DNA of 64,000 bases from Saccopteryx bilineata (lineage: Eukaryota > Chordata > Mammalia > Chiroptera > Emballonuridae), in NCBI RefSeq assembly GCF_036850765.1, contig NC_089493.1:188451140-188515139 (forward strand). The letters run 5' to 3'. Shown here piece by piece: positions 23,001 to 34,589 of this stretch (the stretch's first letter is position 1; every line of letters begins with the position of its first letter). The translations under genes were made by a program, and so were the position numbers. The notes under the pieces were generated by a model. The model saw only the letters and a program-made list of their open reading frames with translations. It did not search any database and was not told where the DNA came from.

Positions 23001-23479
23001 AGTAATCTCACTTTGGTGGCTGCTGTTGGTGGTGTGAGGAGATGTTTGACTGACTACCTAACAGTCATACTTCTCTGAACATTTGCTGGAGGAAAGACAA
23101 CAGGTTCTGTGGCTGAGATGATCTGGACAGGCCGGCTTCTGGAGAGCAGCATAGCATTACAGCCCTCAAGACAATGTAGAGGGTTATTTTGGTGCTCAGA
23201 TCTGTGCAGCCAGATGGAAATCGTAGTTCAAGCTGAGTGTTGTCAGACTGCAGAGGCTGTGGGCAGAGGGGAAAGCCCGGGTGAGTGGTTTTTGACTGTT
23301 GATCTCTAATGTGTGTGGCCAGTGTCACTCCCCTCTGTGATGGCTGTGATTTATTCTATTATACTGTCAGGATTAAAGCACCTTAGCAGAAGAGAAATAA
23401 AGGGAAGGCCACAAATGTTGTGTTATGGATGTGACAGATGCTATTTCTCTGAAAACCATAGACGGTGAGTGTATGGAAA
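23001..23479. other. Unclassified intron
   Basis: Nothing recognised. Confidence 0.45.
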
Positions 23480-23640
23480 CTCTCTGAGGATGTCAGGACC
23501 AGGCAAACCTTAGGAACCGGTCTATTTCAAAGCATTCAGATCAAGGAAACTTAGTTTCAGGGCACTTGTGTGTGGTCAAGGTCACACAGCTCCTAAAACG
23601 AGAACTAGAACCCTGGTTCCCACCCCCAGTTCGGTCTTCA
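23480..23640 (-). mobile_element. Possible MIR remnant, antisense
   Basis: GTGTGGTCAAGGTCACACAGCTCCTAAAACGAGAACTAGAACCC matches the reversed MIR core in order (broken here at 23569-23612). Diverged. Confidence 0.55.
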
Positions 23641-25339
23641 TCCAGCCACATCACCGGCTGGTCAAGTCCATTGTGCCTTCCCCTGCACTCAGACTGAAGT
23701 TTTAAATTTATTTAAACATCTGCTTATGTTTTCACAAGAGCAAAGAAAAGTAGGACTCATGAGCTGGAAGTTATTGCTTTTGGTCTTCATATCCATGCAA
23801 GTCTAATTTTAACCCCAGAACTGTGGCCGTGAGCTCTTCTCACTGTTGTTGTGTGTTCTGGCTAGCGCCTCTTTCTCGTCTGAGCCCAAGGAGACCATTC
23901 TTATGTCCTCACCATCCTTAAGTGATGGGCAGGGCCATTCTCCCCATTTCTTGTCGTGTCCCCACCCAGCTTGATCTCAACTTCTCTGTCCCGCCCCCTC
24001 CTGCTGCTCTCTGTGTGAATAGAGAGGGGAATCGCAGCCAGGAGGGGGATCGCAGCCAGGAGGAGGTCCAGCCCGCAGAAAGTCTCAGGCTCCGTCTCTT
24101 CACCACCTGCCTTCTTCCTCCCTTGTGCCCTGGCTTAGGCTTTCTAGCACCTCAGCTACACCGGACACCTTGAGTCAGTCAGAGGACGTGGAATTAGCAG
24201 TAGGAAGACGTGGCTACAAATCTAAGCCAGTTTACGGTGAGCCCTGAGATGCTGGGCGAGTCTTAGACAAGTCCCCTGGGGCTAACTGTGTTCCTGTGCA
24301 CACGTGGTGACCTAACACCTCCTCCTAAGTGTCACTTTGGGAGCGGAGTTCATTGATGATGAAATACTTTGTAAGCAGTGTTGAACTGCCCCCAAATTGT
24401 CGCCGTGGATAAAATGCCCATTGTACACGCCACAGCTCTATTTGAACACGCCCGGGTGCTCACACACATTCATGTGGTGGTGCAGACCTCCTGTGGCCGA
24501 TCGCTCCCAGTCAGGGACACTGAGCCCAGGAACCCCCAGAGCCATCAAAGCTTGCGAGTGTCAGAGTTTCGGTTCCCCTTAGCCACACTACCCACCAGAG
24601 CCATTCAGTGTCCACCCAGGAACAGGGCCACTGTCTTCCCAACTCTGAGCTCCACCTCTCACTGGGTGGGGAAGCACATTTCCAGTGGCTCAGACCTCAC
24701 CATTTCCCTCTTGTAAACATACCACCAGGATCTGCGTGCAGCAATGACTCTCTAACAGATAACTGCCGTGGGGTCCCATTCAAGTGTAGACACTAGTGTT
24801 CACTTTCCGTTTCTCTAGGCATAAAAAGGATGCTTGATGCAAGGGTGCCACTGGTAAGACCAACCAGGCAAAGTCATTGTGGAGGTAGTGGGAGGGGTTC
24901 CTACTCAACCAGAGCTTAAACCCTTCTAAGACCACTCTAACCACTTAGAATTGCCGACAGTTCCAAACGATCTAGTTTTGTAGGGGCTTAGAATCGTATC
25001 TTTCTGGGGCAGAGGGGTGATTTTAAATAACAGTGTCACTTTTCTCAGAGAATGTTCCCGTCCACTATCATAAGTCTCCTACTTTATATGCTGACACTAA
25101 GGCAGGTAAATGTGCTCTGGGTATGGGGCCCAAGAGAAACACAATGTGAACAGTCTTCTCTGATCCCTGAGGGCTGGTACCAGAATAGAAGCAATCTCTT
25201 CCAAAGCTAGGACCAGGATTGATCCCTCCAAAAAGCGAATGTCTGTAAACAGCTTAAAAACCTCCAACCCTGTTTGCTTTATCCTCACCGCCATTCAAAC
25301 CTTAGGGCTACAGAAAGGATTCAGAACCTCAAATCTAGG
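23641..25339. other. Unclassified intron
   Basis: No mobile element was recognised. A short local duplication, ATCGCAGCCAGGAGG twice at about 24030-24064, is the only structure seen. Confidence 0.45.
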
Positions 25340-25490
25340 CTAGTGACTTGAAACTGTAGGAGATCAACAAACACTTCTGTGTGGCCGGCTTTGTCCTTAG
25401 TTCTGTTGTGGAGCTGGGGATATAGACATGAACAAGGGATAGCTTGCTCTCAGGAAACACACTAGTGCAGAGGAGGTAAGAAGAGCTCTG
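25340..25490 (+). mobile_element. Probable L2 fragment
   Basis: ATCAACAAACACTTC...GAGCTGGGGATATAGACATGAACAAGGG...CTTGCTCTCAGGAAACACAC is the usual L2 order, shortened and diverged. Confidence 0.5.
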
Positions 25491-26429
25491 TAGCGCTAAT
25501 GCCATACAGAAACTGCCTGGGCGGACAGAAGCACGGTGCATTGTGGGAGCAGAAGGCAAGGCTTCCCGGAGACCACTGTAGGTACTGATTCTTTGCTGAG
25601 AGTCCGCGGTGAGTTTGTTGAAAGTTTCCTAGAATCCTAAGATTTAGGTTTGCTTTAGTGAGAAAGAACGAGGTTACTAACATCGACAGAGAAAATAGCA
25701 TCCCGATATCTAAATATATGATTACCCTTCCTTTATAAGTACTTAGCTGGAAGTGTCTTAGGCTGAATCCTAAAGCACGTGTCTGTGAATGTACACCATA
25801 TTGGAAACAGATTTACTGTCCCGAAGTGTAATGCTTACTCAGCCATCTGATGAGATGCGAGCGCCGAACAGTTTGAGAGGGACGTGCGGAGCTGTTTCAT
25901 TACAAGACGCTGTTATGAGTTATAGCAGCTTTCCTTATGCTATATGGCTGTCGCCAAACAAGTTACATGAATGTAAGCAGTTTTATTTGCAATTTTTTTA
26001 TTTTTTTTTTGCTTACATTTTTTTAGCCTATCCGGATCCTGGCTTCTCACAGCCCTGCCCCTGCGCCTTTGGCAAGCCCTCCCACCCCCAGTACAGCACT
26101 GTATTCAGAGCCAAAAGGAGACATGAAAAATATGGGTAGAAAGTCCTCCTGAGAGTCTGCAGTGTTGATGTTTATGGATGCTATCACCTGGTATTTAAAA
26201 AAAAGAAAAGAAAAGAAAGAAAAAGAGAGGACGCATTTTCATTCTTGCATATATGTGTTTATTTCAGAGAACACTTCATAGTCACATTAATTAGCCTCTC
26301 ATCTTTTTGTGGCAGTGACCCCTAAGTAGGAGGGTGTGTGTTTTTAGAGTAAGTAAATAAATAGCATTTTGAATTTCATTTGATCAGGGTTGAACCCCAA
26401 ACAACTAAAACAAGGAAACATTGATTTCC
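25491..26429. other. Unclassified intron
   Basis: Contains T-rich 25994-26010 and an AAAAG-type run at about 26197-26226. No gene was recognised. Confidence 0.45.
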
Positions 26430-27576
26430 TAGGAGAGGTGTACACCAGCGTGGTTGTTACTAGGAGAGGTGTGCACCAGCTTGGTTGTTACTAGGAGAGG
26501 TGTGCACCAGCTTGGTTGTTACTGGGAGAGGTGTACACCAGCTTGGTTGTTACTGGGAGAGGTGTACACCAGCTTGGTTGTTACTGGGAGAGGTGTACAC
26601 CAGCTTGGTTGTTACTGGGAGAGGTGTATACCAGCTTGGTTGTTACTGGGAGAGGTGTGCACCAGCGTGGTTGTTACTGGGAGAGGTGTGCGCCAGCGTG
26701 GTTGTTACTAGGAGAGGTGTGCGCCAGCTTGGTTGTTACTGGGAGAGGTGTACGCCAGCTTGGTTGTTACTGGGAGAGGTGTACGCCAGCTTGGTTGTTA
26801 CTGGGAGAGGTGTACGCCAGCCTGGTTGTTACTGGGAGAGGTGTGCGCCAGCTTGGTTGTTACTGGGAGAGGTGTACGCCAGCCTGGTTGTTACTGGGAG
26901 AGGTGTACGCCAGCTTGGTTGTTACTGGGAGAGGTGTACGCCAGCTTGGTTGTTACTGGGAGAGGTGTGCACCAGCTTGGTTGTTACTGGGAGAGGTGTA
27001 CGCCAGCCTGGTTGTTACTGGGAGAGGTGTACGCCAGCCTGGTTGTTACTGGGAGAGGTGTGCGCCAGCTTGGTTGTTACTGGGAGAGGTGTACGCCAGC
27101 CTGGTTGTTACTGGGAGAGGTGTGCGCCAGCTTGGTTGTTACTGGGAGAGGTGTGCGCCAGCTTGGTTGTTACTGGGAGAGGTGTACGCCAGCCTGGTTG
27201 TTACTGGGAGAGGTGTGCGCCAGCTTGGTTGTTACTGGGAGAGGTGTACGCCAGCCTGGTTGTTACTGGGAGAGGTGTACGCCAGCTTGGTTGTTACTGG
27301 GAGAGGTGTACGCCAGCTTGGTTGTTACTGGGAGAGGTGTGCGCCAGCTTGGTTGTTACTGGGAGAGGTGTACGCCAGCCTGGTTGTTACTGGGAGAGGT
27401 GTACGCCAGCCTGGTTGTTACTGGGAGAGGTGTGCGCCAGCTTGGTTGTTACTGGGAGAGGTGTACGCCAGCCTGGTTGTTACTGGGAGAGGTGTGCGCC
27501 AGCTTGGTTGTTACTGGGAGAGGTGTACGCCAGCTTGGTTGTTACTGGGAGAGGTGTACACCAGCTTGGTTGTTAC
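26430..27576. repeat. 31-bp minisatellite, 37 copies, with higher-order duplication
   Basis: Exactly 37 head-to-tail units of 31 bp without a single indel. The consensus is T(G/A)GGAGAGGTGT(A/G)C then (A/G)CCAGC(T/C/G)TGGTTGTTAC. Variation is confined to four unit positions (plus one TATAC unit), giving a readable variant code. Units 1-8 and 37 mostly lack the CpG (CACC), while inner units mostly have it (CGCC). Units 13-23 (26802-27142) and 25-35 (27174-27514) carry the same variant order except one base in unit 18 versus 30. Because 31 is not a multiple of 3 and a unit has no forward stop in any phase, all three + frames stay open across the array. Confidence 0.99.
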
Positions 27577-28089
27577 ACAGAGTCCAGACTGGAATATCAG
27601 CATTGTTGACTCCCCTTGAATATGTGAAAGTGAATCAGAGGAATTGACAGGAATAAAAATAATTACAGTAAATTAGTGTACACTAAATGTAAATAATTGC
27701 TAAGCAGGGACCTAAATGAGCCTTAGACAGCTAAGGACTTACTTTTAAAGCCCACTTATTTTTATTTTATTAAGTATTCTTTTAATCAAATTAATTGAGT
27801 TATTAATCATTACAATGAATAGTTAACATACAGCTCTCAGTACTGAGTCTGTCTTTGTTTCGCTCTTTATTTGGGGGAAACAGTGTGCTTATCAGTACTT
27901 AGCTTGGCCCAGAGATTGGGGGACCCTGGACATTTGACACAACCACGTCACCTCACTTCATGGACAGGGAGAATAGGACACAAACTGCTGCTTGGAGGTT
28001 GGGTTAATATTAGAGCTCGATCTTTAAGAGTTTTTAAAATTACTTGCATTGAATTTTTTTCTCTGGTTATAAAAACAATTTTATATCCA
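27577..28089. other. Unclassified AT-rich intron
   Basis: No gene or repeat was recognised next to the minisatellite. Confidence 0.45.
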
Positions 28090-28520
28090 CTGTAAAGTAT
28101 TTGAAAATAACAAACACATAGAGAAGAAAATTAAAACAACCTATTACTTTTACCTCCCAACAGCAATTGCTGTTATCATTTTGGTATATTTATTTTACAG
28201 CCTTTTAGCTATTTGTGAATATGTGTAATGCATTTTCAAAATTGGAATCATACTATGCAGTACCCTGCTTTTTTTTTTTTTTTTTTTTACTAATTATGTT
28301 GTGAATATTTTTCTCTTAAAATATTTCTCTGGAATAAGATTTCTCTGACAGCTTTGTGGCATTGTCATGTGGGTAGATCCACAATATCCTTTCCATTTAA
28401 TCTGTTTTTGCAAAAACAAATTTTAGTTTTTGTAATGATACAATAGTGAACCTTATTCTACATAAATCTTTGTGCATGTCACTTATTTCTTCAGAATACA
28501 TTTGTGAGCATTTTAAATTC
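28090..28520. mobile_element. Old LINE-1 3' region fragment (probable)
   Basis: The order AAATTGGAATCATACTATGC, a T-run (28267-28288), TAATTATGTTGTGAATATTTTTC, then ATAAATCTTTGTGCATGTC and CAGAATACATTTGTGAGCAT matches a common old L1 3' stretch. Diverged; orientation not assigned. Confidence 0.5.
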
Positions 28521-29221
28521 TACCAATGTACAGAGGACAAAGGAACAAGTGGGCTAACTAGACTTTATATTGTAGGTCTAATTGTTTAGGACATTCATCT
28601 AAACTAAAACTACTGATAAAAAAAATTAAAACTCTACTTGCAAATTATAGTATCCCAGCATCATATTTCATCATTACATTTTCTTTTGAGCACATCATTT
28701 TTTGTCATTTTTCACTACAATGATATACTGTTAAATCAATTTTAAATATTGTGAATGGAGGGAGTCTGTGTCATTTGTATCTAGAGCCCAGTTAAGGGGC
28801 TCAGAGCTATGGAAAGTCAAATGACTACCTTCAAACCTTGGGATTTTGGCAATGGCATTTTATTTTTTAAATACTATGAAATTTGGAATGGTAGCATGAT
28901 AAAATTTTAACTTTTCATTTGACCATAGACATATAGTTATATACATATGTACATAAAGATATACCTATTAAATATGTACTTTAGACAAACCACATAGACT
29001 ATATTACATATATTAAACACATGAAAATATGTATTTCTATTAACACATAAAAATCATATGTTTTAAATGTGTGTTATATTAGTAAAATAATTTGTGTATA
29101 GAGGTGATTTGATTGGGATGGGTTACAATCTGTTGTCATCAGATTACCATTAAAACAATGACTAATAAAATCTGTGAGTTCTGTAGACATTTGGTCTAGT
29201 TTTAGCCTCCATTTGCTCTAA
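28521..29221. other. Unclassified AT-rich intron
   Basis: ATAT/ACATA-rich, especially 28920-29100. No gene was recognised. Confidence 0.45.
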
Positions 29222-29229
29222 CTGTAGAG

Positions 29230-29519
29230 CAGTGGTCCCCAACCTTTTTTGGGCCGGTTTAATTTCAGAAAATATTTTCACGAACCGGCCTTTAGGGTGG
29301 GACAGATAAATGTATCATGTGACCAAGAAAAGCATCAAGAGTGAGTCTTAGACAGATGTAACAGAGGGAATCTGGTCACTTTTAAAAAATAAAACATCGT
29401 TCAGACTTAAATATAAATAAAACGGAAATAATGTAAGTTATTTATTCTTTCTCTGCGGACTGGTACCAAATGGCCCACGGACCGGTACTGTTCCACGGCC
29501 CGGGGGTTGGGGACCACTG
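29230..29519. mobile_element. Non-autonomous hAT DNA transposon, 290 bp
   Basis: Perfect 15-bp terminal inverted repeats CAGTGGTCCCCAACC (29230-29244 and reverse complement ending 29519). Flanking perfect 8-bp duplications CTGTAGAG (29222-29229 and 29520-29527) are the hAT hallmark. No transposase frame is present, so it needed a transposase in trans. The internal sequence is AT-rich. Confidence 0.95.
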
Positions 29520-29558
29520 CTGTAGAGTATTGCTTAGAGTTTATCTCAAAAGGAAGTA

Positions 29559-29888
29559 GCCTGACCAGGCGGTGGTGCAGTGGATAGAGCGTTGGACTGG
29601 GATGCGGAGGACCCAGGTTCGGAACCCCGAGGTCACCGGCTTGAGCACAGGCTCATCTGGTTTGAGAAAGGCTCACCAGCTTAATCCTAGGGTCGCTGGC
29701 TTGAGCAAGGGGTCACTTACTCTGCTGTAGCCCCCTGGTCAAGGCACATATGAGAAAGCAATCAATGAACAACTAAGAAGACTAAGGAACCGCATCGAAG
29801 AATTGATGCTTCTCATCTCTCTCCCTTCCTGTCTGTCTGTCCCTATCAGTTCCTCTCTCAGTCTTTCTCTGTCTCTTTCACAAGAAAA
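29559..29888 (+). mobile_element. Bat tRNA-derived SINE, second subfamily
   Basis: The head GCCTGACCAGGCGGTGGTGC has A box TGGTGCAGTGG, and a diverged B box GGTTCGGAACC lies near 29617. Repeated GAGGTCACCGGCTTGAGC-like modules follow, then CAAGGCACATATGAGAAAGC and a CTCT-rich end. No clear target duplication. Distinct from the GCCCTGGCC long SINEs. Confidence 0.85.
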
Positions 29889-31489
29889 CAAAGAACTTGT
29901 ATTGAGTTCTGAAACACCCAGAAAAGATGGAGTCAAGAGACAAAGTCTGGCTGGATGTTTCTGCCTTATTTTGTATATGTCTGTGGGATACTTTCCACCT
30001 ATACAACAAATCATCCCCAGGGAGAAAGCATAGTGTATAGTTTCATGAAATGAGAAAGGAACAAAAAAAAAAAAAAAAAAAGGAAATGATGTCTGATTCC
30101 CATGGGAAAAATATGTCTTATGTGAAAATTAATCTCAGTGTGTTACAACGTTTGCTACATAAACCTGAATAAAAGGAAAAAAACACCTGTGAGAAGACGC
30201 TTCTTCCCTCTGAAGCTCTCTCATGACCCTCTTTTCAGTTCTGTGGACACTGGTGAGGCAAGGTGGCAGTGAGCTCGGGGTCCTGGGGATGCCAGCAGCT
30301 GAGTAGCCAGCACGTGCCACCAGGCAGGACTCTGGCAAGAGAGGGGTGCTGTCCTCACGAAGCCTCAACCCTTTCCTGTACCCAACACTAATTCACTTCA
30401 TTACCTTGAGTAGTCATGTACTTTTTCAGCCCAAGTGTCCTTTCCTAAAATGAGGCCGATGAAGGCATGAATTGTCATTAAGACCCCTCCAGCTCTGCTT
30501 CTTTGTACACTCTGCTGAGTGAGAACTGCCTCTGTAGTTAAATGTATAATAAATACAGGGGAATGCCCTTAGAAGTGAAGCACCTTCTGATTCTCCCCAG
30601 AAGGAGTGTCTGTTCTGTTTTCTGTCCTGAGTGTCATCTGTGCTCATCGGGATCTTCTACCAGATTATTCCATCCACCCCCTCCTTGATTCAGATGGGTT
30701 ACGTTTATAAGTAGTGAGTGATGGACAGAGCCTCTCAGCATTATCTTACAAGCACAAACGGTATAGTAAAGTGATTGGGCGTTTTGGAAAAATGCAGATG
30801 GCTATTCATTGTGCCTCTACGGACTCAAAAATCGTTCTCTTTAGATTTTTGCTTCTTGCACTCCTGAGGAATTGAATGTTTGCTCTCCGATTATGCTTAT
30901 CAGTAAATTCTTGATTTTGTTTAAAAAAGAAAAATCCAGGGCAAGTGCTTACATTATCACCATCATCTACTCGGAGCCTGGATTTCATTAAGTAGATTGT
31001 TAATAAAATGAGGAATGATATATCACAACTGCTATGCTGTGTCTCCCAAAGTTAATGAAGAGTTATAATTTTCTAGACGGCAAATTAAAAGGCTGTTAAA
31101 ATGGTTGGTAAGACTGTCAACGGATTTAGCAACATTCCAATTAAAGTAGGGTATTAAAGAGAATTAAAATATTGGATTTGGAGAAATGAAAAAATATGTT
31201 TAATATGTGATTGAATATAGTGAGGAGCCCTGGAATCTTTACATAAGATGAGATAGATCTCATCTTAAAGATGATATGACACATTTAACAAAAATTGGAA
31301 TGTCGCCATCTAATGTAATTTCACAGACTTTGTCAATAATTTGCTTGCCTCAGACATTAAAATTATATATTTTTAATTGTAGTAATAACATTAGAGCAAT
31401 ATTAATACTATTTTAATATAGAAATTGTATGCATATTCTATGTGTAATGTTAATATATATTAATAATATATACATTTATATATCATCCA
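29889..31489. other. Unclassified intron; part may be conserved non-coding
   Basis: Apart from a poly(A) run (30062-30081) no repeat was recognised. The stretch 31020-31330 is repeat-free and AT-rich with TTAATGA/ATTAA motifs. This is compatible with, but not proof of, a conserved non-coding element in a neuronal gene. Confidence 0.35.
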
Positions 31490-31890
31490 TTTCTAACAAA
31501 ACAACAATTTTACTTTTTCCATTTTCATTAGCTCTCCTCCATGTGGATACATTTTTACATAGAATAGTTACATTCTTGCATGCTTTTTGTTCAGTTATAC
31601 TTTAGAGTCACATATTGTCAATTATTTTCTGTTGTATCATTGAATGCCACATATTGGATTGATCTACTACATTTTATATAACTGCTCACTGGTTGTTAAA
31701 TAATTAGGTCCCTTCCATATTTACTATAATAAATGAGATTTAATTCTAATATACATTTAGAATAAGTTTCTAGGAAAAGGATTTTGGGGAAAAGACAGTG
31801 AATGCTTCTGTGCCTCTTGAGACATCAAATTTCTCATCACATGACTTCTATCATTTATGCTACCACCAGTAGTTTAACTGTGGTTTTAAT
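31490..31890. mobile_element. Old LINE-1 3' region fragment (probable)
   Basis: GCTTTTTGTTCAGTTATAC, TTGTATCATTGAATGCCACATATTGG, ATAAGTTTCTAGGAAAAGG and GCTACCACCAGTAG appear in the order of the same old L1 stretch seen at 28090-28520. Confidence 0.5.
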
Positions 31891-32509
31891 TCAACTGTCA
31901 TCTGGACAGTGTTTAGATTATAGCATTATTTTATAATTTTTGAAAAATTAATAGGTAAGATGGTACCATAGATTAACTTATTTTTTTTAACTAATCTGCC
32001 CCAAGAATTTCATAGGTAATTAGATAACGACTACTTTTTTTCTACTAATTTGACTTTCTCCATCTTATTCTTTGACAAATGGCAGTATATGAAGTGGCCC
32101 ACGTAGGATGCCATAATTTTCCTTTAGCAGACTTTTGAGACATGCATGGAACTTAAATGAGGCCTAATGCAAACAAAGGCACCCATGGAATGAATGAACT
32201 TCCGTTGCCAAGAACGATATTTAATAGAGCAGGATGGAAAGTGCTTAGAGAAGTGTTCAGAAGTCAATAGCAGGCATAGCGAGGATAATATTTCTTTTTT
32301 CAAGTAGTACTAAAGTTAAAAATGGACTCTTCCTATTAATATTTTAGAAGTTATCAAATTCCGTCTTTTTCCAAGCATCGAGGATAGAGAAACAGGATGA
32401 AGAGAGCGCTCTAACAAATGAGGTACACAGCTGAAGTCCACAGAGCACCTCTGGGCTCTCAGGAAAGTCTAACCTCTCCGCAGGCCATGGCCACTCTCTC
32501 CCTAGTTCC
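31891..32509. other. Unclassified intron
   Basis: No gene or repeat was recognised. Confidence 0.45.
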
Positions 32510-32760
32510 CTTTCTGGTTTCATGCTTCAGGCTCTGACACCTGCTTATTTACTTGTCTTTACACCAGGAGAATGCATGTCCGTAAGAGCACAGGGTTTTG
32601 GTTTTTTGTTTACTTGTTGCTTGTTTGCTGTTTGTTTTCTGGTCTCTTTTGCTCACAACTATATCCTGAGGGCCTGATAGAACAATGCCTGGCACATAAT
32701 GGATGCTTCATACATGTTTGAGTGAAAGAATGAATGAACGAATGAATTGTGCAAAATCAC
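32510..32760 (+). mobile_element. LINE L2 3' end
   Basis: TGAGGGCCTGATAGAACAATGCCTGGCACATAATGGATGCTTCATACATG then GAATGAATGAACGAATGAATT is the characteristic L2 tail (broken across 32670-32747). Confidence 0.7.
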
Positions 32761-33341
32761 AGGTAGGAAAATTGCCCAAACTCTAGTTGACCTGCCAAAC
32801 CTTATACAAATCAGTGAGCATTTTAGTATAGAGTTGTACATGAGGAGATGCAGCGTCGCAGCCAAGAAACCGGGCTGCAGCTGAAGACTGAACGCAGCTT
32901 GACATGGAAGGTACGACTGGATCTGGAACAGAGCCTTTCCTGTGGCCGCATCAGTCTGTGTTTCTTCATTTCTTACCGTGGAGGGGTTGCCCTTAGATTC
33001 CAGAAGCTCACTGTGTACTATTTTCAGTTAGATCTGGCTCTCCATATATATTCACATAGACGTGTGTGTATATCTATGAATATATATAACTGTAGGTATA
33101 TGTCCACATACACACCTACATACATGTATACTTCTAGCTGTATATTGCTTAACTTTAGTGAACTCTATAGGGGATATCTCATTGGGTAGAGTTAGTTATT
33201 CTCAATGAATATTTTCCTATCTTTTCAATCCTTTATAAGAACTTCTTGAGATACTGCAATGGAGCGAAGCCTGGAACAAGTAAATTTTCATGTTAATTGC
33301 AGTTAAAGAAGTCATACTGTGTAGGCCAGAAGCAAAATATC
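32761..33341. other. Unclassified intron
   Basis: Includes an ATATA/ACATACA-rich stretch at about 33040-33130. No gene was recognised. Confidence 0.45.
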
Positions 33342-33349
33342 CTCTAAAG

Positions 33350-33715
33350 CAGGGGTCCCCAAACTTTTTACACAGGGGGCCAGTTCACTGTCCCTCAGAC
33401 GGTTGGAGGGCCGGACTATAAAAAAAAAACCCATGAGCAAATCCCTATGCACACTGCACATATCTTATTTTAAAGTAAAAAAACAAAATGGGAACAAATA
33501 CCATATTTAAAATAAAGAACAAGTAAATTTAAATCAACAAACTGACCAGTATTTCAATGGGTACTATGGACCTGCTTTTGGCTAATGAGATGGTCAATGT
33601 GCTCCTCTCACTGACCACCAATGAAAGAGGTGCCCCTTCTGGAAGTGCAGCGGGGGCCAGATAAATGGCCTCAGGGGGCCACATGTGGCCGTGGGCCGTA
33701 GTTTGGGGACCCTTG
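33350..33715. mobile_element. Non-autonomous hAT DNA transposon, 366 bp
   Basis: Terminal inverted repeats CAGGGGTCCCCAAACT at 33350 and CAAGGGTCCCCAAACT as reverse complement at the right end (one mismatch in 16). Perfect 8-bp duplications CTCTAAAG at 33342-33349 and 33716-33723. The interior has short GGGGGCCA/TGGCC motifs and no transposase frame. The GGTCCCCAA terminus is shared with the element at 29230, so they belong to related families. Confidence 0.95.
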
Positions 33716-33723
33716 CTCTAAAG

Positions 33724-34589
33724 AGTTAGGCTTTATTGTCTAATGATACTTTTCTAACAGTGCTGAGGAAACAGGGGTGCATTCTGGTGATGCTGCAGCC
33801 TTGCTCTGCACCCCCCCCCCCCCAATTATCAACGTCTTCTTATGTCTCAGTCTTCTCCTCCTCATCCACTGGTCACCTGTCAGCCTCGTTCTTCATCGCA
33901 TTGATGACGTGTAGCATCACGAGCCGTTGACGGGCATCTCCTCTGTAACTCCTCTGACCTATAGACTGTTCTAACTTCAGATGGCCATGGTCATCATCAA
34001 AGTCAGAAGCTCTGCAGTCAAGAAGGGTTCCTTCCCTCGGCTCCTGCTTCCTCTAGTTCGAAGAATGGCCCTGGCTCCCTTGCCTTGGAAACCAACTGAT
34101 TGTATTTTTGTACTTGGTTTGTATTTTTTTTTAAAGCTTCCTTTTCTTCAGACTCAGTCAAATCATTATTATGTCTCCATGATGGTTCTCTAGCTGAGCT
34201 CTTATTTCGTCCTCTGCTAGAATTGAGAAGGATGACGGAAGGACCCAGTAACAAACAAACCAGCAAAACAAAAACGTATCACCAGTTGATCACAGTGAAT
34301 TCCACCCTTCCACCATCTGCCCTTCTAGCAGGAACTGGACGCCTGAGTGTCCCTCTGTTCTTCCCTGTGGGTGTCAGCCTCGACAGAAGTTTCTCACGTC
34401 TCCTGTTCTGTGACTGCTGTCAGGGCCCATCTCTGAGGTGCTGCCTGTCAGTGTCATGGAATTACGGAAATCAGGCGGCAGTCACTGCCCGCCGTTGGAG
34501 CAGACGCTGAAACCGTAGGTCTAATGACATGCCCGGTCATGGCCATTTCAGCATTCCCACCCGTCCTTCCCCTCAAGAGCATTAGCTTT
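33724..34589. other. Unclassified intron with a 13-base C run
   Basis: C13 at 33811-33823. No repeat or gene was recognised. Reading frames here resemble no known protein. Confidence 0.45.

Noticed and set aside
26430..27576. CRISPR-like regular array
   Set aside because: Units are contiguous with no unique spacers; eukaryotic intron context. It is a minisatellite.
26485..27609. 374-residue repeat-protein reading frame
   Set aside because: It is produced by the 31-bp tandem array. All three frames are open with the same peptide, and there is no codon bias or exon structure.
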